A stretch of DNA of 64,000 bases from Chitinophaga vietnamensis (GCF_902167635.1 NZ_CABHMS010000006.1:434001-498000), one strand, 5' to 3'; shown: positions 53,164-62,287, counted from the stretch's first letter. A program made the numbers and translations. The notes: generated from the letters alone by a model not told the origin.

Positions 53164-54708
53164 TCACTCCGGCTCGAAAATAAATGTTGTCTTGTTACCT
53201 TTGATCCTCGTCCGCAGCGGCTCTCCGGCCAGACTTTCATTCTGCAAACGATCCAGCGCCGTTACTACATACGTGTAGTTGCGGCCTTTGATATAAGCAG
53301 CATCTTTGTATTCAGGGTCGGGCGACTGCTGCAATATGGCAATGATCTTGGTAGGATCGGTGAGGTTGATGACTTCATTTTGCTCGAAACGATAGAGCAC
53401 ATACTGTTTAGTATGTCCGCTGGTATCATCATCGGCCCAATGTATTTCCAATCCGCCGGGGCGTTCGAAGGCATCCACAAAATAAGGCGCCTCGGGCGCT
53501 GTATTAGGCAGCCAGGGCATTACAGGGCGCAGGGCTGGATATTTATAAAGATGCCGACGCAGCGTATCTTCAATACCCAGCGGGTTGCTCCTGAAAGAAG
53601 CCGCACTGTAAAAGATACTACCCTGTAAGGTATTGAGGGTGCGTACTTCTTCGATCTGGCGGGGCAGCTCCATCGGATTTTTCCAGGCTGCATTGCTGCC
53701 GATGCGATAAACGCCATGCCCGATATACACCTGGCGGCCATATCCATGCTGGCTCCACCAGTTCAACAACACTTCAAAATCGGCGAGGCGGTGGCCGCGT
53801 TCCCAATACAGCTGCGGCGCTACATAGTCTATCCAGCCATTCTTCAGCCATTTTAAGATATCTGCATAGAGGTCGTCGTAGTTGGCCAAACTGCCACGGG
53901 TATACGAACCATCAGGATCTTTATCGCGGTTGCGCCAAACGCCAAAAGGACTTACACCAAACTTCACCCAGGGCTTTTCCGCCTTGATGGCGGCGCTGAG
54001 CATTTTGATGATAGCATCCACATTGCTGCGGCGCCAATCATCTTTCATCCTGTTGCCGCCATAGAGACGGTAGGAAGTATTATCAGGGAAATCCTTTCCT
54101 GGCACAGGATACGGATAGAAGTAGTCATCGAAATGAACGGCGTCGATATCATATCGTTTTACCACGTCGCGGATAACGGAGGTCACATATTCGCGCACTT
54201 CGGGCACGCCGGGATCAAAATATTTCTTACCGTCGTAAGTGAGGAACCACTGCGGTTTCAGGCGGGTGATATGATTGGGTGCGATGCTGCTGCGGCTGGT
54301 GTTGAATACGGCACGGTAAGGATTGAACCAGGCATGAAACTCCATGCCACGCTTGTGGGTTTCCTCTACCATAAATTGCAGCGGGTCATAATATGGGTAG
54401 GGCGCCTGCCCTTGTACGCCGGTAAGGTATTCTGACCATGGTTCATAAGGCGAAGCATAGAAAGCATCGGTGGCAGGGCGTACCTGCACGATCACTGCAT
54501 TCATGCCATTGCGTTGTTGCTCGTTCAGCAATGCGATGAACTCCTGTTGCTGCTGTTCGGTACTGAGCCCGCGCCTGGATGGCCAGTCGATATTTTCCAC
54601 GGTGGCTACCCAAACCGCCCGTAGTTCACGTTTGGGCGGTAATTGCGCCCATGCCTGTTGCATTAAGCCTGACAAAAAAATCGCACCTGCTAATATTTGC
54701 TTCAACAT
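53164..54708 (-). CDS. family 10 glycosylhydrolase (DUF187/GHL10), secreted
   Basis: The 514-residue protein has a signal peptide (MLKQILAGAIFLSGLMQQAW) and the GHL10 barrel: ELRAVWVATVENIDWPS, MNAVIVQVRPATDAFY, EFHAWFNPYRA, and AVHFDDYFYPYP with acidic residues where catalytic ones are expected. A fibronectin-like C-terminal domain (about 410-514; APEAPYFVDAFERPGGLEIH, TYVVTALDRLQNESL) follows. E. coli DigH of this family cuts denuded peptidoglycan glycan strands, so a cell-wall role is plausible; polysaccharide degradation is an alternative. Confidence 0.88.
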   Translation of the reverse strand: MLKQILAGAIFLSGLMQQAWAQLPPKRELRAVWVATVENIDWPSRRGLSTEQQQQEFIALLNEQQRNGMNAVIVQVRPATDAFYASPYEPWSEYLTGVQGQAPYPYYDPLQFMVEETHKRGMEFHAWFNPYRAVFNTSRSSIAPNHITRLKPQWFLTYDGKKYFDPGVPEVREYVTSVIRDVVKRYDIDAVHFDDYFYPYPVPGKDFPDNTSYRLYGGNRMKDDWRRSNVDAIIKMLSAAIKAEKPWVKFGVSPFGVWRNRDKDPDGSYTRGSLANYDDLYADILKWLKNGWIDYVAPQLYWERGHRLADFEVLLNWWSQHGYGRQVYIGHGVYRIGSNAAWKNPMELPRQIEEVRTLNTLQGSIFYSAASFRSNPLGIEDTLRRHLYKYPALRPVMPWLPNTAPEAPYFVDAFERPGGLEIHWADDDTSGHTKQYVLYRFEQNEVINLTDPTKIIAILQQSPDPEYKDAAYIKGRNYTYVVTALDRLQNESLAGEPLRTRIKGNKTTFIFEPE

Positions 54709-54836
54709 CTACCTGAATTAAACCGTAAAATGCGAAAATAGCAAAAACCGGCGCTGATGAAAGCACAAATATTTGATTGTGATAAAGATGGAGTACTTTA
54801 TCAAGGAAAAAGTGTGTTAATTGTTTCCAGAATGGC

Positions 54837-56678
54837 CTACCCTTCCTTGTTTGTCTGAAACCCGCCAGGCTTGCGGTATTGCGCAGGAATAGTAGATGCA
54901 TTTCCGTCGCGCATGGCATTGTAATGCGGCGACATGATCTCTACGCCAGCCTCATTAAAATGATCCTGAATGCTTTGATGCAGTAGCGAGTAAATACCAG
55001 ACATGCGCCCTGGCTGATCAGTATAGGCATTGATCTCGTAGGCCACGCTGAAATCATTCAGGCTGGTTTGCAGTACGAACGGCGCTTTATCTTTCAAAAT
55101 CCCGTCTGTAGCCAGTGCGGCATTGATCAGCAGTTCGTGTACCTGCTTCCAGGGCACATCATAGCCGATCGTGACGGTGGTATGCAGGATCAGCCCCAGC
55201 TCCTGGCTTGATGAGGTGAAATTGATCGTATGGCCGTTGAGCACACTGGCATTGGGCACCGTGATCTCTTCGTTTTTCGTGGTGCGGATACGCGTTACCA
55301 GCAGCGTTTTTTCAATTACGTCTCCTGTAATTTCTCCAATTTTAATACGGTCCCCGATCTTGAAGGGCCGCATGTAAGTGATCACGAAACCCGCTACCAC
55401 ATTGGATATGGCGGAAGATGAGCCGAGCGAAAAGAGAATGCCGAGGAATACCGATACGCCCTGGAATATTTTTGAATCAGAGCCTGGCAGATAAGGAAAG
55501 ATCACCACGAACATAAAGGCATACAGCAGAAATTTGATACCGCTGGCTGTAGGCTGCGCCCAGTCTGCATAGAAGCCTTTTACGGTGAGATTGCCGGAAG
55601 AGATCTCCCCTGCGAGATAGTTCACAAACTTGACCAGGTAACGGGTGATCAGGTATACTACGATGATGGTGAGTAATTTTGGGAGATAATGTAAAAGCCC
55701 TGCCAGCAAGGCTTTCACGGGCGCCAGTGTCCAGGCGATGAGGCGGTCGGCAATGCCTTTGGTCCAGGGGAAGATGCTGAATACCAGCGGCAATGTGATA
55801 TAGAAGACGAACAATATCAGCACGATGCGCAATACCCTCAGCACGCTGAAGGCAATACTGATCTGCTTTTGCTGGTTCAGCAAGGCGTATTCCTTCACTT
55901 TCACGCCTTTGAAATAATGATCTTTTCGCTTCACGATCTTATTGATCAAGCGTTTAAAAAGCCGGTTGATCAGCCATACGATCACGCCGAAAACCAGCAC
56001 GATCAATAGCAGCAGGCCCACGCGCACCAGTATATGTTGCAGGCTGTTCTCTTCTTTCGCTTGCAGGATGGCCTTTTTCACGATGGCGGTATAATTTTCC
56101 GCCACCTGCTTTTTATCGAGGTTGAGCCACAGCGCGTCGTCATCGGTGATGGTGAAGAGGATAAGATCGCCATAGGTAACATCAAGATTATCTTCATTGG
56201 GAGAGATAGAGATGGAATCTGCGGAGAAGAAGGGATCGTTTTCCAGCTGCGAGAGTTTTTTCTCGATGTTACGTGCTCTTTCGCTGGGCAGCATGGGGCC
56301 GATCTTGTTGTATACGAAGAAGAGGGTATCGCCGAAGGGCGCCACAGGAATGCCGCTGTGCGTGGCTTTCAGGTCCTTGATGCGTTGCAGTTGCTGTGCT
56401 TTTTTGACAGAGTCGGTTTTTTCTACGTTAACCAATTTATCTATCAGTTCCTGCTTTTTCTGATCGTTGTTGCTTTTCAGTGAGGATATCTGTTGCAACA
56501 GCGCTTGTTTTTCTGCTTCGGAGGCTTTGAGCAGGGAATCATTTTCGCGGAGGTAGCGGGTGGTGATCACCAGTTGCGTATCGGCTGCATTGCGCGCGGC
56601 TTTACTGGTGTCGGTCTGGGCCATGCTGGTAGCGGCAAAGCCAGCAAGGAAGGTAAACAGGAAAATAGCAATTCTCAT
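54837..56678 (-). CDS. MscS-family mechanosensitive ion channel
   Basis: The 613-residue protein has a signal peptide (MRIAIFLFTFLAGFAATSMA), a coiled-coil periplasmic region (about 30-190) and five or so membrane helices. The MscS core follows: VFLGILFSLGSSSAISNVVA (pore-lining helix), PFKIGDRIKIGEITGDVIEK, and a beta domain with TTKNEEITVPNASVLNGHTI. The C-terminal part reaches about residue 600. It opens on membrane tension to release solutes. The long periplasmic start sets it apart from the small E. coli MscS. Confidence 0.93.
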   Translation of the reverse strand: MRIAIFLFTFLAGFAATSMAQTDTSKAARNAADTQLVITTRYLRENDSLLKASEAEKQALLQQISSLKSNNDQKKQELIDKLVNVEKTDSVKKAQQLQRIKDLKATHSGIPVAPFGDTLFFVYNKIGPMLPSERARNIEKKLSQLENDPFFSADSISISPNEDNLDVTYGDLILFTITDDDALWLNLDKKQVAENYTAIVKKAILQAKEENSLQHILVRVGLLLLIVLVFGVIVWLINRLFKRLINKIVKRKDHYFKGVKVKEYALLNQQKQISIAFSVLRVLRIVLILFVFYITLPLVFSIFPWTKGIADRLIAWTLAPVKALLAGLLHYLPKLLTIIVVYLITRYLVKFVNYLAGEISSGNLTVKGFYADWAQPTASGIKFLLYAFMFVVIFPYLPGSDSKIFQGVSVFLGILFSLGSSSAISNVVAGFVITYMRPFKIGDRIKIGEITGDVIEKTLLVTRIRTTKNEEITVPNASVLNGHTINFTSSSQELGLILHTTVTIGYDVPWKQVHELLINAALATDGILKDKAPFVLQTSLNDFSVAYEINAYTDQPGRMSGIYSLLHQSIQDHFNEAGVEIMSPHYNAMRDGNASTIPAQYRKPGGFQTNKEG

Positions 56679-56735
56679 TCACGTAGCTTTCGTTTAAAGT
56701 ACGTAAAAAGCCGCAAAGTTCAATCGGGAGCAGGG

Positions 56736-57185
56736 TTATACCTTTCTGCCGAGATATTGGGAATAGTCTGGCAGGATCACCTCATAGTCCTGGTGCATCA
56801 GTGGTGAGGTGAGCAGGAAATCTGCGGAGGCGCGGTTGCAGGCCACCGGGATGTTCCATACTACGCCGAGTCGCAGCAATGCTTTGATATCAGGATCGTG
56901 GGGCAATGCTTCCATGGGGTCCCAGAAGAAGATGATCACGTCGAGGGCGCCTTCTGCAACGAGCGCGCCTATCTGCTGATCGCCGCCCAGCGGGCCACTC
57001 AGCAGTTTGCGTACAGAAACATCGAGCGCTTCTTCGATCAGCTTGCCGGTGGTGCCGGTGGCGTATAGCTCATGACGGGCCAGCACCGTTTTGTTGTAGA
57101 TGGCCCATTCGATCAGTTCGGCCTTTTTGTGGTCGTGTGCGATCAGCGCGATACGCTTGCGTGCTTTCAGGATTTTTACTGTCAT
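56736..57185 (-). CDS. mgsA: methylglyoxal synthase
   Basis: The 149-residue enzyme converts dihydroxyacetone phosphate to methylglyoxal in the cytosol. Family marks are IALIAHDHKKAELIEWA, ATGTTGKLIEE, LSGPLGGDQQIGALV (with the catalytic Asp close to it), FFWDPMEALPHDPDIKALLR and IPVACNRASADFL. It is in the usual size range. The -7 element lies 7 nt before the start, so the transcript may be leaderless. The gene runs the same way as ferritin behind it but has its own promoter. Confidence 0.95.
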   Translation of the reverse strand: MTVKILKARKRIALIAHDHKKAELIEWAIYNKTVLARHELYATGTTGKLIEEALDVSVRKLLSGPLGGDQQIGALVAEGALDVIIFFWDPMEALPHDPDIKALLRLGVVWNIPVACNRASADFLLTSPLMHQDYEVILPDYSQYLGRKV

Positions 57186-57192
57186 ACAGATA

Positions 57193-57200
57193 CAAAAGTA
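57193..57200 (-). promoter_or_regulatory. -7 element for mgsA
   Basis: TACTTTTG on the minus strand, only 7 nt before the mgsA ATG (57185). At -33, TTC stands where TTG would be, with a 20-nt spacer. Confidence 0.45.
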
Positions 57201-57235
57201 ACACGCTGATCGAAATAATTGAATGCTGATTTATT

Positions 57236-57751
57236 TTAATGTTTATCGGCGGTGTCGAGTGTGGACAGGTCGCGGTCGAAGATATAGAGCCCGCCTTTAT
57301 CTTCCCCGATCAGTTTCAGTTTGTCGAGGATATGCCGGGCCATTCTTTCTTCCTCGATCTGCTCGGTCACATACCATTGCAGGAAATTGTGCGTGGCATA
57401 ATCTTTTTCGTGCAGCGCCATATCTACGAGGTTATTGATCTCCCTGGATACGGCCAGTTCATGTTCAAACACCTGCTCAAAGATGGCGTTGATGTTCTTG
57501 AACTTGACAGCAGGCTCTTTGAGGGCTGGAACCAGGCCATGGCCGCCACGTTCGTTGATGAATTTGATGAGCTTGAGCATGTGAATGCGCTCTTCATCGG
57601 AATGGCGGTACAGGAACTGCGCTATGCCGTTATAGCCCTGTACTTCCGACCAGGAGGCCATCGCGAGATAATATTGGGAAGAAGACGCTTCCATTTCCAC
57701 TTGCTGGTTCAGTGCCTTTTCAATTTTGGGCGAGAGTTCTTTCAATAACAT
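57236..57751 (-). CDS. ftnA: ferritin
   Basis: The 171-residue four-helix protein stores iron as an oligomeric shell. The diiron ligands are recognisable: Glu in EMEASSSQYYLAMA, the EERIHMLKLIKFI segment with ExxH, and the later Glu in QWYVTEQIEEERMARHILD. Length and pattern match bacterial non-heme ferritin. It is 50 nt upstream of mgsA on the same strand. The nfu gene begins on the opposite strand 155 nt away. Confidence 0.95.
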   Translation of the reverse strand: MLLKELSPKIEKALNQQVEMEASSSQYYLAMASWSEVQGYNGIAQFLYRHSDEERIHMLKLIKFINERGGHGLVPALKEPAVKFKNINAIFEQVFEHELAVSREINNLVDMALHEKDYATHNFLQWYVTEQIEEERMARHILDKLKLIGEDKGGLYIFDRDLSTLDTADKH

Positions 57752-57879
57752 GACGATAGATTTTAATGTGGTGGAGATAACAAGGCAGAGAGCGGGAGTA
57801 TCGTTTCTACCTATAAGATTATTGTAAAATTCGATGGGAAATCAAAGGTGGGCATTACTAAAATCTGCCCGGAAAGCGT

Positions 57880-57887
57880 TACCTTTG
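57880..57887 (+). promoter_or_regulatory. -7 element for the NifU-like gene
   Basis: TACCTTTG, 19 nt before the ATG at 57907. No TTG at the right distance. Confidence 0.4.
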
Positions 57888-57906
57888 TGCGGTAAATTAG
57901 GATAAA

Positions 57907-58503
57907 ATGATTAAAACAGGAAATCCAATCATCAGCATATATACGGAAATGACGCCGAACCCGGAAACGATGAAGTTTGTGGCCAACAAGCTCCTCTATC
58001 CTGGCAAAAGCATCGATTTCCCGGATGAAGCCAGTGCAAAACCTTCTCCTTTGGCGATGGAGCTTTTCAGCTTCCCGTTCATCAGGGGCGTTTTCATCAT
58101 GGCGAACTTTATTACGCTCACCAAAACCAGCGAAACCGACTGGAATGATATCATCCCCACGGTAAAAGCCTTCCTGAAGGAATACCTGGAAGATAACCGC
58201 CCTGTTATCAACGAAGACGAAGTAGTGGTTACCAAATCCACTGCCAGCAACGAAGTTAGCGCAGACGACAGCGACGTGGTGAAACGTATCAAGGAACTAC
58301 TGGAAAACTATGTGAAACCGGCCGTAGAAATGGATGGCGGCGCCATTCAGTTCAAGGACTACCACGATGGTACGGTGAAACTGATGTTACAGGGTTCCTG
58401 CTCAGGCTGCCCCTCTTCTATGATCACGCTGAAAGCTGGCATCGAAGGCATGATGAAGCGCATGATCCCCGAAGTGAAAGAAGTAGTGGCAGAAGCAGAA
58501 TAA
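57907..58503 (+). CDS. NifU-like Fe-S scaffold (Nfu_N plus NifU domain)
   Basis: The 198-residue protein has an N-terminal Nfu_N domain (ISIYTEMTPNPETMKFVANK to about residue 95) and a C-terminal NifU domain (about 120-195) with the cluster-binding CxxC in GSCSGCPSSMITLKAG. This is the mitochondrial-type Nfu layout. It carries or delivers Fe-S clusters to client enzymes, of which nadA and gltD are examples in this window. The gene stands alone, with a good terminator 32 nt after its stop. Confidence 0.93.
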   Translation: MIKTGNPIISIYTEMTPNPETMKFVANKLLYPGKSIDFPDEASAKPSPLAMELFSFPFIRGVFIMANFITLTKTSETDWNDIIPTVKAFLKEYLEDNRPVINEDEVVVTKSTASNEVSADDSDVVKRIKELLENYVKPAVEMDGGAIQFKDYHDGTVKLMLQGSCSGCPSSMITLKAGIEGMMKRMIPEVKEVVAEAE

Positions 58504-58534
58504 GCCATAGTTGAGTGAATGATAGTGTTAAATG

Positions 58535-58564
58535 AAAGCACAGTCTTTTGGCTGTGCTTTTTTA
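58535..58564 (+). terminator. terminator of the NifU-like gene
   Basis: AAAGCACAG and CTGTGCTTT form a perfect 9-bp stem with an 8-nt loop, followed by a T-rich tail. Confidence 0.85.
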
Positions 58565-58584
58565 TTGTGGATAAATAAAAGAAC

Positions 58585-60273
58585 ATGAAAGGATTTTTAG
58601 TTTGGATCACCGGCCTGGCCATCGCCACACAGCCGGTGCTGGCGCAGCAGCAGCGCACAGACAGCGCTTCCGCCGTGATCACCTACGGCTTCCGCAGCAA
58701 TGGAAAAGATATTCCCGGCAACAGCCTTCAGTTGCTGATAGACCACGGCAGGGCACATCTCGCTCCCGGCGGCCCCGCACAGAAAGAACAGCAATACCTT
58801 CAACTGGATGAAAAAGTGAGCCTGCAAGTGCTCGCTCTCCCTAACGGTGACGTATATACGCTCCGTAAGCCCTTCGCGGAATATGCCACTGCGGAATTAC
58901 TGCCGGATACCGCCACCATCCTCGGCTTCCCCTGCAAAAAAGCAAAACTGTTTATCCGCTCCAACACCATCGAAGTGTGGTACACCACCGCCACCGCATT
59001 GAGAGGCACTCCTAACATTAACATCGCACCCGGCCTCGGACTGGTATTAAAAACCGTCCGTAACGGCAATAGCGAAACCATCGCACAAAAGATCACCTAC
59101 CGCGCTATCCAGCCCAGGGAGCTGGCATGGCCCGCCAATACCGGCCAGCAGGTGGATGATGCGGCCTACCTCCGCGCAGTGATCGACAGCCGCTATACCA
59201 CGCTGCCCATCTTCCGCGAGGAACAGATCAGCTGGGATAATAAAACGCCTAACCCCGCTGCAGACCAGCCCAACATTACCTACCGCTATGCCGGCGGTAC
59301 CGTGATACTGAAAAAAGTAAAACTGCCCGCACCGGAAAAAGGCCGTACCCTCTTCGCCGAGCTGGTACAATATTCCAATGGCGATGCGTATGACCGCACC
59401 GGCTCCGTATTCATGATACCAACAGACAAGCCCCTATCTTTCCTCCATGGCCTGCAAAACGGCGTAGGGGCGTTACCGTTATTCACCGCCGCCAACGGGA
59501 AAAAATACCAGGGCATGGCAGCTACCGATAATTATCTGCCTACACTGGAAATCATGCGCTTCTTCACGCCCTTCGGTGTGCGCCAGTTCAATAACCAGGT
59601 AAAGATCAAAGGCTACCACTGGGCAGACTCCGTTGTGTATAAACAGGATGTCTCCGAGCTGCAAAGCCGCCTCCAGGGCGAAGTATGGATCGGCGTGTAT
59701 ATCGGCAACTACGACAAAGGCGGCCATAAAGTAAGCCTCGACTTCAAATATTATCCCGGTGATAAAGATGACGAAGACCGTCCGACTCCTACCTGGGTGC
59801 AGCCTATTTTCAATACGACCAATGTGATGGAAATGGCCGGCCAGGAATATGCGACCCTGTTCGATAACGACTCGCTTACCGTTACGGTGAACATCCCGGC
59901 TGGCCTGAAACATGTACAGCTGCGTTACATCACCACCGGCCATGGCGGCTGGGGCGGCGGCGATGAGTTCAACCCGAAACAGAACGAGATCTTTGTTGAT
60001 GGAAAGCGGGTGTATCATTTCATTCCATGGCGTACGGATTGTGCCACGTACCGCTTGTCTAACCCGGCTTCCGGCAATTTTGGCAACGGCCTCTCCTCTT
60101 CAGATCTGAGCCGTTCCAACTGGTGCCCCGGCACCCTCACCGGGCCGGTATACATCTCGCTGCCTGATATTACGCCGGGCCTGCATACCTTCAAAGTGGC
60201 CATCCCGCAAGGGAAACCGGAAGGCAGCAGCCAGAGCTTCTGGAACGTTTCCGGAACGCTCATCGGAGAATAA
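58585..60273 (+). CDS. secreted PNGase F-like protein with GLPGLI-like N-terminal domain
   Basis: The 562-residue protein has a signal peptide (MKGFLVWITGLAIATQPVLA). Residues about 25-185 look like a GLPGLI-type exported domain (ATILGFPCKKAKLFIRSNTI, then TPNINIAPGLGLVLK). The rest matches the two-domain peptide-N-glycosidase F fold: QYSNGDAYDRTGSVFMIPTD, WIGVYIGNYDKGGHKVSLD, and TTGHGGWGGGDEFNP followed by IFVDGKRVYHFIPWRTDCAT and RSNWCPGT. The YDRTG stretch and the Glu of GGDEFNP are where I would place catalytic acids, by analogy. It would remove N-glycans from host or plant glycoproteins. Cysteines are present for disulfides. Confidence 0.85.
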   Translation: MKGFLVWITGLAIATQPVLAQQQRTDSASAVITYGFRSNGKDIPGNSLQLLIDHGRAHLAPGGPAQKEQQYLQLDEKVSLQVLALPNGDVYTLRKPFAEYATAELLPDTATILGFPCKKAKLFIRSNTIEVWYTTATALRGTPNINIAPGLGLVLKTVRNGNSETIAQKITYRAIQPRELAWPANTGQQVDDAAYLRAVIDSRYTTLPIFREEQISWDNKTPNPAADQPNITYRYAGGTVILKKVKLPAPEKGRTLFAELVQYSNGDAYDRTGSVFMIPTDKPLSFLHGLQNGVGALPLFTAANGKKYQGMAATDNYLPTLEIMRFFTPFGVRQFNNQVKIKGYHWADSVVYKQDVSELQSRLQGEVWIGVYIGNYDKGGHKVSLDFKYYPGDKDDEDRPTPTWVQPIFNTTNVMEMAGQEYATLFDNDSLTVTVNIPAGLKHVQLRYITTGHGGWGGGDEFNPKQNEIFVDGKRVYHFIPWRTDCATYRLSNPASGNFGNGLSSSDLSRSNWCPGTLTGPVYISLPDITPGLHTFKVAIPQGKPEGSSQSFWNVSGTLIGE

Positions 60274-60277
60274 TATT

Positions 60278-60318
60278 CATTACAAATTATGCCCACACAT
60301 GTGGCATAATTTGTAATG
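60278..60318. repeat. perfect 16-bp inverted repeat between PNGase F-like gene and pnuC
   Basis: CATTACAAATTATGCC (60278-60293) and GGCATAATTTGTAATG (60303-60318) pair perfectly around a 9-nt centre. It follows the stop by 4 nt and may end the transcript, though it has no T-tract on the plus strand. Confidence 0.7.
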
Positions 60319-60348
60319 ATTTACTTTCGCCTAACATTTCTGATCGCT

Positions 60349-60975
60349 ATGAACGATATCTACCAGGGCATCCTGAATGGATTACACACAATGACCTGGC
60401 TGGAAGCCGTTGCAGTACTGTTTGCAGTATTGTCTGTCATCTTCCAGAAACAAAATAATATCCTCGTATATCCCACGGGGATCATCAGCACCGGCATTTA
60501 CACTTACCTGTTGTCGCGTGAACACTTCAAACTATATGCAGACGCCACTCTCAATGCCTATTACCTGGTGATGAGCGTGTATGGCTGGATCCACTGGCTG
60601 CATAAAGACAGGAACCACCAGGAGGATGTAGTGGTATCTCACAGCAGCCGGAAAGAGTTGCTGACAGCGGTATTCATCGCGCTGGCAGGCTGGGGCATCT
60701 TCTACGTACTGTTGCATTATTTTTCAGATTCCAATGTGCCGGTGATGGATGCCTTCGTATCTGCCACCGCCTGCGCGGGCATGTGGCTGCTGGCTAAACG
60801 AAAAGTGGAAAACTGGATATTGCTCAACATCTCCAACCTCGTGGCTATTCCGTTGTTATTCTATAAACAACTTTATCTTACCGCCTTGCTTACCATCTTT
60901 TTGTTTATCATTGCGATATACGGATTTATCAGCTGGAGAAAAGAAGCGGCTGCAAGAGAAATAGCGCATCCATGA
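60349..60975 (+). CDS. pnuC: PnuC-type nicotinamide riboside transporter
   Basis: From the ATG at 60349 the protein has 208 residues and about seven hydrophobic segments. The PnuC pattern is clear: MTWLEAVAVLFAVLSVIFQK, then ILVYPTGIISTGIYTYLLS, FKLYADATLNAYYLVMSVYG with GWIHWLH, and the late NLVAIPLLFYKQLYLTA. It moves nicotinamide riboside down its gradient through the inner membrane. The next gene, the NadR-like kinase, overlaps by 4 nt (ATGA) and traps the substrate by phosphorylation. TACTTTCG at 60322-60329 is a near-match -7 element. Confidence 0.93.
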   Translation: MNDIYQGILNGLHTMTWLEAVAVLFAVLSVIFQKQNNILVYPTGIISTGIYTYLLSREHFKLYADATLNAYYLVMSVYGWIHWLHKDRNHQEDVVVSHSSRKELLTAVFIALAGWGIFYVLLHYFSDSNVPVMDAFVSATACAGMWLLAKRKVENWILLNISNLVAIPLLFYKQLYLTALLTIFLFIIAIYGFISWRKEAAAREIAHP

Positions 60976-61490
60976 AAAAAGTAGTAGTTATCGGGCCTGA
61001 ATCTACAGGCAAAAGTACACTCAGTGAAAGACTGGCCACACACTTCCATACCGTGTGGACCCCTGAGTTTGCGCGCGAATATATCGATCAGCTGCAAAGG
61101 CCCTACGAACAGCACGACCTCCTGAAAATAGCCACAGGACAGCTTTTGCTGGAAGAGGAACAAAAAAAGAAAGCGAAAGACCTGCTCATCTGCGATACGG
61201 ATCTATATGTGATCAAAGTATGGAGCGAACATAAATATGGCGATTGCGATGCACAGATACTCGACCAGATCGCGCGGCAGCAATGCGACCTTTACCTTCT
61301 TACCTATATTGACTTACCCTGGGAAGAAGACCCACAGCGCGAATACCCCGATCCTGAGATGCGGCAATATTTTTACAATATCTACAAAGATATTGTGACG
61401 CAATCCGGGGCGCCTTTTGTGGAGATACGCGGAGACTATGTCCGGCGGGAAGCCCTTGCCGTGGCCGCTGTACAGCAGTTGTTAGCATAA
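60972..61490 (+). CDS. nadR: NadR-like nicotinamide riboside kinase
   Basis: The 172-residue protein contains only the AAA-type kinase domain of NadR. Walker A is IGPESTGKSTLSERLA, the second motif is TPEFAREYIDQLQRPYEQHD, then LICDTDLYVIKVWSEHKYG, and a lid-like TYIDLPWEEDPQREYPD. The DNA-binding and NMN adenylyltransferase domains of the E. coli protein are absent. It phosphorylates imported nicotinamide riboside to NMN and so works with PnuC. Translation is coupled to pnuC through ATGA. Its TAA abuts the mtgA stop (TAATTA). Confidence 0.93.
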   Translation: MKKVVVIGPESTGKSTLSERLATHFHTVWTPEFAREYIDQLQRPYEQHDLLKIATGQLLLEEEQKKKAKDLLICDTDLYVIKVWSEHKYGDCDAQILDQIARQQCDLYLLTYIDLPWEEDPQREYPDPEMRQYFYNIYKDIVTQSGAPFVEIRGDYVRREALAVAAVQQLLA

Positions 61491-62207
61491 TTATTTACGA
61501 CCGGTGACAAGATCGGCAATATCCGGATCAGGCGCAATGTTGCGCATCTGTACCAGGATATGACGCTGGCGATAACTGGTGATGCGCGCCGGCGGATTCA
61601 CCGTATATTTCACAGGATTGGGCAGACAGGCCGTTATCATCGCTGCTTCTTCGCGGTTAAGGCTGGCGGCGCTCTTGTTGTAATAGGCCTGCGCAGCGGA
61701 CTCGAAGCCGAAGATGCCATCGCCCGTTTGCGCTACATTGAGGTATACTTCCAGTATGCGTTGTTTCCCCCAGATCTTCTCGATCATAAAAGTAAAATAC
61801 ACTTCCAGCCCTTTACGGACCCAGCTTCTGCCCTGCCAGAGAAATACGTTTTTAGCTACCTGTTGACTGATGGTGCTGGCCCCGCGGATCTTCTTGCTCT
61901 GCTGGTTGTGTTTCATCGCTTTTTCTATCGACTTGAAATCAAATCCGTCGTGATCGGTGAACAGTTGGTCTTCACTGGCAATTACAGCCAGTTTAGCGTG
62001 TTGTGAAATCTCGTCGTAGTTCGCCCAGGCCTTTTGCAGTTTTTTGTCGGTGCCCCAAAGGCTGAACCAGCTGCCGATTTCGGTGAGTGTGATGGGCGGA
62101 TTCACCCATCTTAATATGATGATGTAAATAAATTGTGCGACAAATAGAACCAGTAGTACCCTCCTCAATCTCCTCCACGTTCTGGGAACAATGCCTTTTA
62201 ATTTCAT
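61491..62207 (-). CDS. mtgA: monofunctional peptidoglycan glycosyltransferase
   Basis: The 238-residue protein has one N-terminal membrane helix (VLLVLFVAQFIYIIILRW) and a family 51 glycosyltransferase domain. Signature motifs are VIASEDQLFTDHDGFDFKSI (catalytic Glu), KKIRGASTISQQVAKNVFLW, RKGLEVYFTFMIEKIWGKQR, and AAMITACLPNPVKYTVNPPA. It polymerises lipid II into glycan chains at the outer face of the inner membrane, without a transpeptidase domain. The start is the ATG at 62207; convergent with nadR. Confidence 0.95.
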   Translation of the reverse strand: MKLKGIVPRTWRRLRRVLLVLFVAQFIYIIILRWVNPPITLTEIGSWFSLWGTDKKLQKAWANYDEISQHAKLAVIASEDQLFTDHDGFDFKSIEKAMKHNQQSKKIRGASTISQQVAKNVFLWQGRSWVRKGLEVYFTFMIEKIWGKQRILEVYLNVAQTGDGIFGFESAAQAYYNKSAASLNREEAAMITACLPNPVKYTVNPPARITSYRQRHILVQMRNIAPDPDIADLVTGRK

Positions 62208-62287
62208 CCGCGTAGGTTTAGAAAAATCGGGCGGAAAGGTAGGAAGATATTCGTAATTTGTAATTCGGAATTCTAAAATCCAGGCTT

